Shown: positions 21,816 to 32,940 of the stretch, piece by piece | Layout: each line of letters begins with the position of its first letter | Numbering within the stretch: the stretch's first letter is position 1 | NCBI GenBank assembly: GCA_034440615.1 | Contig: JAOTOM010002951.1 | Span: 1-64,000, forward strand | DNA length: 64,000 nucleotides | Reading direction: 5' to 3' | DNA from: Ashinkailepas kermadecensis | Taxonomy: Eukaryota; Arthropoda; Thecostraca; Neolepadidae | The notes under the pieces: model-generated | What the model saw: the letters and a program-made list of their open reading frames with translations, nothing else | Database searches by the model: none | Told to the model about the DNA's origin: nothing | Made by a program: the position numbers and the translations under genes

Positions 21816-24419
21816 ATCACATAACTACCACGTTTGTCTTCAAGAAGAGCTGTTTTTAGTTTACTTTTATTAATATTTTCATTCCACTGCTCTTAGTGCC
21901 CTTTCTGCACAGGATTGGGGCACCTAGTGTTGCATTTCCGTCCAGGGGTTGGCACACCTTTTGGTAAATTTACAGCTTAAGGTAATTTCTGATTAATTTT
22001 TTTTCCATGCAATGTTTAGGAATGTGATGAAGATGATGTTACTGCTCATTTTGGTAAATTTGTGTTTTAATGTGTTTTATGAATTCGTGGAATGTATCAT
22101 TTCAATGCAATGTTTATGAATGTGACTTAGATGATGGGACCACTCATTTTCTATACAAATGCCTACATTTCAGGTTGTGAGCAAAATAACACCAACAAAA
22201 AGCTTTGAATTGGGTGACATAGGGTAAAGTATTTTGTTTTCAATAAAAAAATGCAACATAACCTAACCTAACCTAGCTTAACCACCCCTTGGAGAAAAAC
22301 AAAACCAAAACATCAAGTTGTAAACATTTCAAGCAATGTATTTTTTTTTACAATTAAAAAATGTAACCCAACTTAACTTAATCTAACATAAGCTGCTTTT
22401 AAAGAAAAAAGATCTATTTCTTTCAAATTTTGGAACAATTTTTGCAAAAAATGTCGAACTTAAACACCTAAACTAATCGAACATCACCAAACATAGCCCA
22501 TTTGTTTGCTTTATGGAGGCAAATGTGTAATAACTTGCCTAGTTACCACCTTAAAGCACAATAATTCTGGTTAGATTAGGTTGGGTTAGGTTTTTTCATT
22601 TGCAAAATTTCAAGAAAATAAATTGCTATATATTTTTCCAATCTTGTTTTTGTAGTTGTTTTCTCCAAGGTCAGGTTAGGCTAGGTTACGTTAGGTTATG
22701 TTGAATTTGTAATGTATTTCTTTTAATTGCTATGTTACTAACTCCAAGCCCATTTTTAATGTTATTTTGCTCACAACCTGCTCACAACCACAAGCATTTG
22801 CACAGAAACTGAGTAGTGCCATCAGCTTGGTGAGATTCATAAACATTGCATTGGAAATTTAAATAAAAAAATATGAATAAAACACATAAAAGCACATATT
22901 TAATGTCCTTTCTTCTGCAAATGCATGCCTTTCAATTGGGAGTAAAAATAACACAAAAAAAGGGTGTGGAGTAAGGAAATATAGCATGCAAATAATGTTC
23001 AAGATGTATGATAACCTACCTAACATAGTTCAACTTCCCATACAAGAAATTAATTGTTTTTAATTAAAATTTTCGAGGAATTTTCTCAAATATTTAGCCT
23101 GAATATTTAGCCTCAAATAGCCTGAACCGTTTATTATTTTTTTGTAGGAAAATAATTAACAAAAATTATTTACCAACAAATGATTCTTTTTATAACTTAC
23201 AACAAAAGCCTAACCTAACCCCTTTGTATGCTTCATGGAGGTAAAATGTGTGTAAAACTTGTCTTGTGGTTACCTTAAACTGTGATAATACCTGGCTTTT
23301 TGGGTAATTTTTCAGCTCATGGCACTCTCTGCCTTCTTTTAATTTTTTTTTTGTAATGCAGTGTTTGTTAATGTGCTGAACATGATGTAACCGCTCATTT
23401 CCTCTGCAGATGCACACTTTTCAATTGTGAGGAAAAATAACATGGAAAAGGGGGCTTGGATTTGAGTAATATAGGATGAAAAATAATGTTCAGATAAAAA
23501 AAAACATGTAACATAACCTAACCTAACCTAGCCTAGACTTCCATGCAAGAAATGATTATTTTTATGCCCAATCTCGCCCCCCCCAAAAAAAAAATTTGTT
23601 CTCCAACATTTTCAACTTAAAAGCCTAACATAACCTAATCTAGCTTGAACCGTTTTTGAAGACTTTTATTTACTAACTTACAACAAAAGCCTAGCCTAAC
23701 GCAACTAGGCAAAACCTAGCTCCTTTGAATGATTCGTGGAGGTAAAATGGGTGTAAAACCTGTCTTGTGGTTACCTTAGACTGCAATAATATCTCTTTTT
23801 GTGCTACCTGGTGCACGTGATGAACCTCCATCTGCATGCTGCATGAGAGCATTGCACTTATTGCTTCACAAAGAACAAAAACATGTTGAAAGTACTATAT
23901 TTTCAGGAATGGAATCCTGTGCTGATAACATTTTCTGAGTTATAAATTTGCAGATCAGATCTACATCATTTGTGTTAATAAATATGAGAAATTCATAGAA
24001 ATGCATACACCGGTTTGTGGACAAGAAGTTATTCTGATGATTTCTGATGTATTGGAAAATGACAAATTTTTATGATGGAAGCAGGCAAAGTTAAAGTTCT
24101 TATATCTCAATAAGCGGTCAGTTCACTAACAAGACAGCAAATTCACTCAAATAGCACTCAAAATGCCAGGCGGCCCACTCTTTTTGCAAGTTTAAAATCG
24201 ATGACAGTGCTTTCTTGAATCATGTTTAAAGCACATGAAGGAAATGTATTGCTGACACTTGTTAGGAACTGATGTGTGTAACGTTAATTAACATTTCTAA
24301 TGTCCTGATGTTTGTACACAAAATATAGCTCACTATTCTAAATAGCATGGGAAGTATGATGCCATATATCATGGCTAATTTATCGTCAAACTGTTATGCA
24401 GCAGATTCCCTGCATTGTT

Positions 24420-24467
24420 ACTTAGTTATTTGGGCTTTAGGGCACAGACCATGTTGATCACATAGCT
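24420..24467 (-). mobile_element. TAAC-tailed SINE, 48 bp
   Basis: ACTTAGTTATTTGGGCTTTA then a decayed stem region. Perfect 12-bp duplications CCCTGCATTGTT lie at 24408-24419 and 24468-24479. Confidence 0.87.
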
Positions 24468-24479
24468 CCCTGCATTGTT

Positions 24480-24994
24480 GTTAACTGATATATCAGTATG
24501 TTTGCAAATTCACTTATGAGTGAATCCATACCATTCTCACTGGGGTATAAAAGCTACATTATAACATTGCTTCTACAATGCATATAACAGAAACCCATCT
24601 CGATTGTCCTACTTACTCAGGACACCATAGAAGTCAATGAAGCCAATGAAAATCATAGAAGTCAATGAATGGAAACAAGTCTCTTGAACCATATGTTATG
24701 TCCTTCACAGTGTTGCTCCATCCACCTCCAACTCCAACCCTGACCAAACTTCAGGAACTCATCCATCTCCAAAGCAGTCTGTTGAAGAAGGTATGTATTG
24801 CAGCATAACTACTATAACTACTGTGACCGGAATTCCATGGTATCCATGTTGCCTTACAATCCATCCTTGTTGATCCATGTAGCAGATGTTTGACTTTCCT
24901 CAAACTGTCTGGATAACTGGGGAGTTGAAATCACATGTGAGTGATGAAACAGATGAACTATTCCTGGATTCTTATGTTGCATCATTGCATGGCA
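24480..24994. other. Spacer with no recognised feature
   Basis: AT-rich sequence with a local duplication of CATAGAAGTCAATGAA near 24627-24670. No gene-like frame. Confidence 0.4.
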
Positions 24995-25215
24995 CAGTGA
25001 CATACCGAATGGGGAGGGGGAATTGTGGGAAGTTGCCTCACCCCCCCCCTCCTGATAGGTTGTGGGGCCCCCAAGAATCCGCCGAGCTTAGGAAAAAAAT
25101 GCGCTATGCTCCCCAAATATTTCACTCGTTCCACCAAAAATCGCACCGGGGCTCAGAAAAATCACTTTGGGGCCACCAAACGTAGCGCAGGGGCCCCGAT
25201 AATGACACTGGGGCC
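24995..25215 (+). mobile_element. Left-end fragment of the giant-element family (G6)
   Basis: A C-run, then a GATAGGTTGTGGGGCCCCCAA stretch and degenerate units such as AAAAATCGCACCGGGGC. The same opening occurs in G5 (44440-44500) and G4 (40498-40540). The fragment stops where AT-rich LINE tail sequence begins. Confidence 0.65.
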
Positions 25216-26760
25216 TCAAAAGTTTATATTATTTATATTATTATAATTTATATAATTTATACACTACAGCTCTTGAGAGTCGCAAGTTTCGCCGGCGTGT
25301 TCTGATGCGCCACATCTACCACAAGTCGGGTGACCACGGCAATACTGGGTGGTGTGGCCGTATCTTTGGCAGTGAAAGCACCGCATAGGGTTTGGGACGA
25401 AGACGCGAACCTTCACCTTCACGTAACCAACATACACCGCAACGGGCATGTCTGTGGAGTTAAAAGTTAACACAATATTGTTCGTACCTTGTAGGTCGTT
25501 TCCGCGCCTCACCTTGATCCTTCTAACTTCTACGACACCGTACTCAGATAAGCCATCGACAATTTCCGTATCAGAGACGTCCGTCAGATCAAAACAGTTT
25601 ATAACACCCTTTGAGAAGTTTTTGTTTTGTCTTGTGTGGCTCAACTAAAATAGGTATCGTGACATCGCGCCTCCTGCCCTGCTCTCGTACGCTGTACTTA
25701 AATTCAGTTAATAACAAAGCTTTCCTCGCATCCTCAGCTCTTCGAAATTCTACTTCAGTTGCTCCATCCCTCAGTTTCTCCCATCGAAGTACGTCGCCAA
25801 GCAGGTCGCATCCCCGCTTCCCTTCAAATGGCGAGAGTGCAGATAAAGTTTTTCCAGGTTCGGTTGACTTGAGGATCAACACACGCGGCGACGGCAGCCT
25901 AGACTCTGAGCTAGCGCTGGTAGATATCACGGGCGGGATGGTGGATACTGATGGCGATAGGTCTCTGCAGGTGTCGGGTAGGTGTTACGGCTTACGGTAG
26001 ACAAGCCGGCATTCTGGCCTTGGTCAGAGGTCCAGGGAGCGTATGTTTTTTGGAAGTTGCCATAAAGTGTGTTTGGTTTCGGCTCCTCGTGGCGCCCCAC
26101 CACATAGGGGCTCTACAGGGGGGGGGGGGGACGCCTGTGTCCCGCAAACGGGAGGACGCCAGGCGCCCGAGGAGTTATACGGGGCGGGCGGCGCCTTCGC
26201 GCGGCCGGGAGAGAGACTCACCACCCCGACCGCACTAATAACGCCGCCCACCCCGTGACCCCGGCCGGCCGGGCCGGCAGGCATCGGGCGAGAGCCCGAG
26301 TCCCCAGTCCGAGGCGACCTGTCGCTCGGCCCGTATGGGGCCCTACGGACCCGCCCGCACCTTCGGGATATCGGGACCAAAGAGGCGTGTTGCTCCCCCG
26401 TCACAACTAGCACCGTGCAACGGGGGAGCTCAGCCTCCAGGACTCAGTCAACCCCGGGGGAAGGGCCGAGGGGGCGCGACTACCCCGATAAAACTGAGCG
26501 GACGGGTAGACTAGGGGAAGCTGGCCTACCTGCTCGTGACAGGGGAGGGCTTGTTGTTGCAGGGTTTGATGAAGGACATCCAAAGGGACGTAGGCACGGG
26601 ATGGATACTGAGAAGGGGAGAGAGGGATGGGCGGTGGGGACTAAGTGAGTCCCCGGAAACACCTTCGTGTTTCCACACCCCTTGTCGGGGCGGTTGTATT
26701 ACCCCGAGGGAGCGCCAATTCCCTGGTGAGCCGAGTAACGAGGCTGACCCCACTGCGGGG
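25216..26760 (-). mobile_element. LINE derivative A: GC-rich 5' region plus ORF1, no ORF2
   Basis: Minus strand: a GC-rich leader (26760-25931, homologous to 49500-49228 over about 26600-26330), a frameshifted ORF1, and an AT-rich tail of TATAAAT/AATAATATAAA type straight after the ORF1 stop. Nothing resembling endonuclease or reverse transcriptase follows. ORF1 with paired zinc knuckles places it in the jockey/I group of non-LTR retrotransposons. Confidence 0.7.
25264..25930 (-). pseudogene. LINE ORF1 (Gag-like, CCHC zinc knuckles), frameshifted
   Basis: RNA-binding ORF1 protein of a jockey/I-like non-LTR retrotransposon. The N-terminal half (25930-25589) includes RWEKLRDGATEVEFRRAEDA, an RRM-like segment of this family. 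The C-terminal half (25644-25264) reads SDTEIVDGLSEYGVVEVRRI, then VPNPMRCFHCQRYGHTTQYC (CX2CX4HX4C) and a second knuckle CGRCGASEHAGETC. The halves are in different frames around 25600-25640, near a GTTTTTGTTTTG homopolymer, so one small indel separates them. TAG ends the frame at 25264. Confidence 0.85.
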
Positions 26761-27987
26761 TTTTCTTTAATTCTAAGAACATTTCTTTGTATCTAAAGAT
26801 AAACGTTGTCTTAAGCACAACCGACGAATCTTGGCTGTTGAGATCTAATGGGTTTTTCCAAATCGGAGAAATGTGTTTGATATTCCACAGCCATGTTTCT
26901 GGATCCGCCCCTGAGTCTGGCTGTAATAGAGCTTTGGCCTGGGAAGCTGTCAGAGAGGAGAGGGTGGAAAATCGGTTTGAAAGCACTTATGCGGAGAGAA
27001 TTTGGAAGTAAACGTCTACCCACTGCGTGTACCCTCCACAACTTGCTCAAGCTTGCGCTATCGGAGCGTGAATGGAAGCGTAGGCTGCAAATAATAGTTC
27101 AGGGTTGAGGGCAGGGTTGGAACTAGAATAATGTGACTGGAGGGCTAAATGTTTAGGGGCCCAACCTGCAACAAACAAAAAATAGGATTTTGACTACTTA
27201 TTGGGGAGTTTCTTTTCTAAGGTCATTTGACGTTTCAAAAATCTGACCATTTTTTATCTCCTGTTATTTCCCCTAATTTAGTCTCCCATTGACGGCTCCA
27301 CCGACTGATTCCCACAGGGGACGAGAGCATGGGTGTATGAACCAGGAAATTAATGATGTGGAAAAAAAGGTTGAGGGTGACATTCTTTCAAGGTAGAGCA
27401 CTCATTCGCCCCATGTTTGAAGATAAATATATAATGTGAAGTAGAAAATGATTGGCATGAATTATTCGGTATGCTACCGGTAGAGAAAATAGATGGATCA
27501 AATTATTTGCTATAACATTTGATCAAATAACAAATTATTTGCATTTGTATTTGTAGGGTAAATGATGCAAAAGATCATCACAGGATGAGATTATGTACTC
27601 CTTTACTTATGCACGCTGGCGCTGGTACCTACCTCCATATGTAAGATAAGAGTATTGCCTATCTATTGCAGCTAGCGTCAACGTAGCCAAGGATACAATA
27701 TTGATACAATGTTGTTGCAATTCAGCAGTTCATGCAGTTCAGCAGACGCTTGGCAGCCTAGGTACTCCTTCAACACGCCCACATAAACCCCAGGTATTTA
27801 CGTGGACAACTCTGTATTATAAGGTTGACATGGATCAATGCACCTCACATAAAAATCACAATTTATAACAGCAATGATTCACCATTCATGTAGCACAAGT
27901 CCTCCAGAACAGAGCGATTCTCTAGAACATCATAAATCACCCACCGCCAACGATTCATCCCATGAAAACATACCACTGATGTTTTAA
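26761..27987. other. Spacer; one isolated hAT-like terminus
   Basis: At 26897-26915 the inverse strand reads TCAGGGGCGGATCCAGAAA, close to the right end of the MITE at 19127-19552, but no second end or TSD was found. The rest is non-coding as far as I can see. Confidence 0.4.
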
Positions 27988-28021
27988 TCACAGCTGCAGA
28001 ACGTTTGAGCTTACGTCTCCA

Positions 28022-28120
28022 AAAGATGGTTCACCCCACCCTAAACAACTAAAATATTCCTCGGACGAGTTATGCTGGCTGTCCTTCACACATGATAGCC
28101 ACCCAATGAACCTAAGACAT
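28022..28120 (-). CDS. Weak candidate exon, unidentified
   Basis: Minus strand, open from about 28218. The segment after an internal ATG reads MQCLRFIGWLSCVKDSQHNS and ends ...GEPSFGD at GAC|GTAAGC, an acceptable donor. A CpG-rich stretch lies upstream (28220-28580). No family is recognised and the codon pattern is inconclusive. Confidence 0.2.
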
Positions 28121-28673
28121 TGCATGGAAGGGCGTAGGCCATCGACAATGTCTAGGCCATATCGTTGCACGAAAAACAACAGTGAACCAACTTTCCTCGG
28201 GAAGGCGAGGTGAAACACAGAGAACGTGAGAGTGAGCGCTACAAGCGCGTTCTCAACTCAGCCGTTCCCGGCGGCATACCGCTTACTTTTAGTTCCAAAA
28301 TGGTTACGCTTGGCACCGAACTATCCTTTCGAGCATCGAAGACATCCTCAATTCGCCAGAGAAAAGAAAAATCTGCAAAGCCACCGATGGTATGTAGCGC
28401 CCAGTTGTCTTCCACGAAGCAGCCAGAGGCGCAACAAAAGGTCCCCCCCCATCTTTAGCAACCAAAAATACAATAGACGAAACGATAAATTTTGCATTTC
28501 TTACCGTGCAAAACCAAAAATTTTACGCTCGCTTCACGCGCCGAAAGCATTCTCTTTTACATGACCTTTTGGTCCGGCCCCTTAAGACAATCCTGACTGC
28601 ACCAATGGAAGCAGCTGAGTTCAGAGGCTAACTTCTCCAAGAACCCGATGACAGATTCGAATTCCGTTGGCTT

Positions 28674-29570
28674 TCAGATCATGCATGATGCTTCGTCTAG
28701 ATCTAAGTTAGCATGGAATATTTGAATACTGAAATAAAGTCCACCTAACTTGTAACTTGAAATTGTTACCTTGTTCCCTAGAGGGGCTACCAGTCTAAAT
28801 TCGTCATAGTAGAATACCAGACTGACAACACCAGATTGTATATCGAAGTGACAGCTTCCGTCATAGAAGTCTTGTATCAGATTAGGACAGTTTGTTCTTT
28901 CTTTCCAGATATGCTGGAGAGCATTGCCACTGTTTCGAAGGATGCTACTTGATTGATTATCCACGAAAAGATATATACCGATACACCGATTGCTTTCCAA
29001 TTCGTCCAAGGCCCAAAGGTTGAGTTTGCGGTTCTGTTAAAGGAAGCTCATGGCTGAAAAAAATGTATCTCCTTGGTGTTTTTATCTAAATTTGGTCAGT
29101 GCATTAAAAGTTCTTGAGCTATGCGCCGAATGTCACTGGTCACTACGTACAAGGCCACTCCAACAAGCACGATGTTTAGCTTCTGCGATTGCTAGTGCTG
29201 TGATCTCATGCACATTATCTGCCACCAACGAACATACAGATGTAGGAACGTCATGCAAGTACTGCAACTTTCACAAAAATAGTGCTACGTCGACACGAGG
29301 TTCACTGTTTGCATGTACCGACGTAGTATGTACACATGACGGCATGTACACACACTCCACCTTCGAAATATCAACATTGCTCAGCACGCCATCATCACGA
29401 TCTTCGTCTGTGCTACTGTCAGGTTGAGCTCCGATTTCTTTGGTGTGATGATTAGTCACATGTTGTCTCAAGTAGCGAACACGTTTATATATTTTATGGC
29501 ACAGAAAACAACAAAATTGGAGATTTGATCTTCGCGGCCTTGAGATGTGTCTCGAGAAGGTAAGTGTATG
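28674..29570 (-). pseudogene. Decayed C2H2 zinc-finger protein of a transposon-associated family
   Basis: Minus strand. Around 29515-29445 a C2H2 finger (CFLCHKIYKRVRYLRQHVTN, then HH). Then an acidic linker, VPTSVCSLVADNVHEI in the same frame after a TGA, further stops, and at 29020-28674 CPNLIQDFYDGSCHF, then YYDEFRLVAPLGNKVTISSY and KLGGLYFSI. The motif order finger - DFYDGS - YYDDxEVxNPLGSK - HKLGxxYFxL is known to me from repetitive, transposon-linked animal proteins of unknown function. At least three in-frame stops make it a pseudogene. Confidence 0.55.
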
Positions 29571-29584
29571 CTTATTTGCACAAT

Positions 29585-29765
29585 GTTCACATTTGTCATA
29601 GGCGTAGGAATAGGGGGCATGGGGGCCATGGTCCACCCACTTTTCAAAGTATGGGGGCAACAATGGTAGCTGGCCCACCCACTTTTGAGACATTTAAACT
29701 TCCTAAAAAGCAGTATTTCCTAAACTTTAAACTTCCTAAACTTTTACTTCCTAAAAAGCAGCATG
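29585..29765 (+). mobile_element. TE-end fragment with GGCGTAGG terminus
   Basis: TCATAGGCGTAGGAATAGGG leads into two TGG(T/C)CCACCCACTTTT blocks. The inverse of the same terminus and block ends the element at 43132-43312. It ends in short repeats of AACTTCCTAAA. Only one terminus is recognisable. Confidence 0.5.
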
Positions 29766-30169
29766 CACACATTTGAATATGGGAAAAGCTCCCTGCAATA
29801 TATAACCACGGATAATAGTAAACGGATAGGAAACTCCCCGGAATCGGCGACCAAGGACAGGCTATTGCCACCTAGCGGTTGGAGGCCGAAGCTAATCCTG
29901 GATAGGATATTGTTTGATTCCAGCAGCACATTCCCGCGTTGGAGAGTAAAGCGTGGTTTAGTTTCGGCCAATTTCCGCTTTTTGGAGAAGCTAGGGAACC
30001 GTGATTCTGCTGCATAGAACACTGTGGCGGTAAGGAGTTAATGAAAAACCTTTCTGCCTTCATTTCTTTGTTTCAGGGAACATTTAAACGCATGGCGTGG
30101 TGTACTACGTTTATGGCGCGTTGTGTGTGTTATTGCAATCTTTATCTAAGGTACATGGCTGAATATTTT
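29766..30169. other. Spacer with no recognised feature
   Basis: Short overlapping frames on both strands without recognisable domains. The plus strand has a CGCGTTGGAGAG-type CpG stretch around 29930. Confidence 0.35.
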
Positions 30170-30440
30170 GAAAGGTTGTAAGTGAAAGGATCGGTGCATC
30201 ACCAGGCCTGGTGCCAAGGTTAAGTACTTGGTGCCAGTGGTGACACAGGTCACCAGTGAGCACCAGTATAGGGCAGTTGTAGTGCAGGTAGGAGTAAATA
30301 GCATAGGTCCTGCTAGGAGTGAGGAGCTGCTGCAGGACTACAGGGCCCTTCTGGCCACCCTGAAGCATAGCAATTGTCTGATTGGGTTCTCATCGGGTTG
30401 CCGTCGCTACACATTTCAGAAGAATAAAATACTATAGAAC
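30170..30440 (+). pseudogene. CR1-type LINE ORF1 fragment (SGNH/GDSL esterase-like)
   Basis: Plus strand reads PGAKVKYLVPVVTQV, then YRAVVVQVGVNSIGPARSEE and LLQDYRALLATLK. This matches the PGA...VVVHVGTNDIG...SEELLxDYRxLL pattern of the esterase domain in CR1-type ORF1. The usual GTND block reads GVNS, so a conserved Asp is lost. It has no neighbouring reverse transcriptase. Confidence 0.55.
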
Positions 30441-30654
30441 TTCCGAGTTTTTTTATGGAGATGGCTCAATAGCTTGTTTTTTAAATTGAAATCAATCCCA
30501 ATAATATCGCAATATGAGTGCCCAAAATTGAACATTTGCAAACCAGTACTCGCATGGCGTCGTTATTCCGATGGGTCGCGGTACCTAATCTAGCTGCCTC
30601 ACCCACTAGCAGCCCACCGCCGACGACCATAACCCCCGCCCGGCCGATGCTCCG

Positions 30655-30735
30655 TGCAAACTTCGTCCGGCCGGGGAGGGGTTGTTACCTACCCTCCGGC
30701 CGGGGAGGGGGGTTGTTACCTACCCTCCGGCCGGG
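30655..30735 (+). repeat. Short tandem of CCGGCCGGGGAGGGG units
   Basis: Three units of about 31 bases (CCGGCCGGGGAGGGGTTGTT then ACCTACCCT); the last merges into the terminal repeat of the next element. Confidence 0.75.
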
Positions 30736-31543
30736 AAGGTGGGTGGGTTACCTACCCCTCCCCATATACATAACGGCATCAGATAGATTGGGTGATTCTA
30801 AGAAGGAGTTGGTTCAGTCACTTTTTGATCCGAGGTCAACGTAGATGTCATATCATGTCAAACAAAAACAAATTGATACCGCAGGCGGCACAAAGACTTC
30901 AAGAACTATAGTGCACAATTATTCTTCCACTGCACGGCCAAAACTGATTTGTAGATTAATTTAGTCCTTGACCTATAATGACCTGAGATGACGGTTAAAA
31001 ATTTGATAAACCGGAGGCAAATGAAGCCAGTTTATCATATTATCACACATGTTATCGGCACTGCATAGGTCACTGACCTAGGATGACCTGCACCTGACAT
31101 TCGCCACACCAAATATGTATCCAACGCATGGTACTGACAATTGTATAGCTTTTGCGAGAAATTTGTCATGTGATTTCAAAGGTCAATTTTCAGGTGAAGT
31201 CGGTCGGAGACCTATGATGACCTTGCTAGGGTCATTATGGTAAGGTATGCTTCAAAGTGTGCAATGGCTATTGAGAACGATATGCAGTCTGTTGATCGAT
31301 CGTGTATCTATATTGTCACAATATGTGAGATTTTCCGCAGTTTGGTCCGACATGCTGCCACTAAAAGTGTTGTAGGTCATTGACCCGACATGAGCTTAAC
31401 CTGATAATTTTGGAGCATGTGTCAAATTGATGTAGCTTAAGGTGCTGTACAATTTTAGAGCTCTAGTGCAAACCGCTTTTGGGTATGGTACGAAACGTCA
31501 TGGGAGGGGGGTAGGCATTTACCCACCCACCCGGGCGTGCGAG
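30727..31543. mobile_element. TIR element of ~0.8 kb with many TGACC/GGTCA half-sites
   Basis: The start (30731-30763, CCGGGAAGGTGGGTGGGTTA then CCTACCCCTCCCCA) is matched by the inverse of 31501-31534 (CCGGGTGGGTGGGTAAATGC then CTACCCCCCTCCCA). Inside are repeated ATGACCT/TAGGTCA motifs at about 30970, 31065, 31180, 31210 and 31375. No coding capacity or clear TSD, so the superfamily is not assigned. Confidence 0.6.
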
Positions 31544-31620
31544 GGTTAACATGGGAGACGTGGTAGCTGCAATGGGGTCATGCAGGGGGCCCCTGACAGT
31601 TCCTCAGAGGGCTCCAATGG

Positions 31621-31777
31621 GGGACGAGTGGTCTAGGGGTAAGATGCTCGTCTCACAATCGAAAGGTTGTGGGTTCGAGTCTCACCTGTCGCTACCCTTC
31701 GCCCGCGACCAATCGGCGTGAGAGATTGGCGACGCTACATGACTCAACGGTCGACGTGTCGTAAAACCAATAACCAA
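31621..31777 (+). mobile_element. tRNA-derived SINE, copy 1 (157 bp)
   Basis: The head has A-box-like GTGGTCTAGGGGTAAGATG and B box GGTTCGAGTC. The body is CCCGCGACCAATCGGCGTGA, then GAGATTGGCGACGCTA. Flanks CCTCAGAGGGCTCCAATGG (31602-31620) and the same with one change (31778-31796) form a 19-bp duplication. The anticodon arm does not pair well, so it is not a functional tRNA. Confidence 0.92.
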
Positions 31778-31796
31778 CCTCAGAGGGCTCTAATGG

Positions 31797-32726
31797 CTGT
31801 TCCGGGGCCCCTCGGCTCAATCAATGTTCATCATGTGCCCCTATGCCTGCTCAGGGTCCCCTCGTTTGTCAAAGAATATACTTCAGGGGGAAATGTGACT
31901 GCCAGGGCCAATCAGTCAATCGGTCTTTGGCCAATCAGCAGCCTTTTTTGCGGGGGGGGGGCATCGAAATTGAATTGGCCTGCCCCAGACGAGTCCCAGG
32001 CATATACAGTTGGAATGGGAGGGGGCAGGTGCTCGCCATTGTTTTTCTGCCGGTTCTCATGACACTCCGCTTCCCTCAGTTAGTCGGCACAGGTTAGTTA
32101 GTCACGAGCTTCATGGTTCTATACGGCGGCCGAAGTGATGGCGGCTACTGGAGTATGCGTCCCCGGCTGGCGCCGAAGGCGCATTTTTTTTTTCAAACGA
32201 CGCGTGGTAGAAGGCCGATTCAGCTATATTTCCCCATCCCGTCAAGCTTTTTCGACGGGGTGTACTTCGCATCACCTATCCAGGAGTATTTCTCCGATCG
32301 TCCGATAGATGTCGCTAGTATCGGTCGGTGGTCGCAAACATCAAAGTGCCGCCCGAGAGTTTCCGATCCGTTTACTATTATCCGTGATATAACTAAGTAA
32401 AATCTGCACATATCACATCGTGGCACTTCATTTTCAAAGTCATGCTCACTTGGACACGACCTTACAACAATGCAACTAATTCAAGAATTCATGCAATGCA
32501 ACAGATGTATGGATATTCACAACTTATATTAAGTTATGAAAAGACTATAGAGCAGATAATGTGCTAGCCAGTACCAAAATACATTCATACTAGAGTTTAA
32601 CTGTGGTTCTTTGAATTTTAACATATTTAACATCGATAGAATCGAGAATCGATCGATATAATATTGCTTACAGTATAAAATATTACAGGCTGGGTCACAT
32701 GAAGAGTGATATGAAGAGTGGTGTGA
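31797..32726. other. Spacer with a CpG-rich stretch (32100-32420)
   Basis: 32100-32420 has many CG dinucleotides and a 95-codon plus-strand frame from 32113, but no recognised domain or splice structure. It may be a promoter or a young GC-rich repeat. 32420-32726 is AT-rich and featureless. Confidence 0.35.
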
Positions 32727-32940
32727 CCGGTGACCAAGGGCGTCGCCACCGGGGGGCAGGGGGCAGTCGCCCCCCCTGCCGTGAAACAGGGGGGCGCCGC
32801 CCCCCTGAAATTTGAGGAGGCCCCTATCCGCAAATGCACAGCAAAAAAGGTGAGCAAGGAGGTCGACGGGACAGAATATCATGCTGTCAATGAGGCCTCA
32901 AAACTGACGAGGCCACCAGGAAATATAATCAGGTCTCTAT

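Larger units (their letters stand above)
16540..24400. repeat. Cluster of dispersed repeat modules in both orientations, joined by CCTAACC motifs
   Basis: Three modules recur. Module A (TTTATGGAGGCAAATGTGTG ... CCTTAAAGCACAATAATACC) is at about 16955, 17840, 20480, 21120, 22495, 23220 and 23720. Module B (GCTCACAACCTGAAAAG ... CTTCATAAACATGG) is at about 18170, 20890 and 22770, and inverted at 16550, 17700, 20340, 22010, 22110 and 23360. Module C is at 21680. Between them lie CCTAACCTAACC or GGTTAGGTTAGG runs. No gene is recognisable apart from the candidate exon near 18.4 kb. Confidence 0.6.

Noticed and set aside
22250..23540. Interstitial telomere
   Set aside because: CCTAACC runs are only two to four units long, occur in both orientations and recur at the same place in dispersed modules.
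26024..26413. 129-codon minus-strand frame in the GC-rich leader of LINE derivative A as a separate gene
   Set aside because: The homologous leader in derivative B diverges in frame and length, and the composition is simple GC/Arg-Pro-rich. It is better read as 5' UTR.
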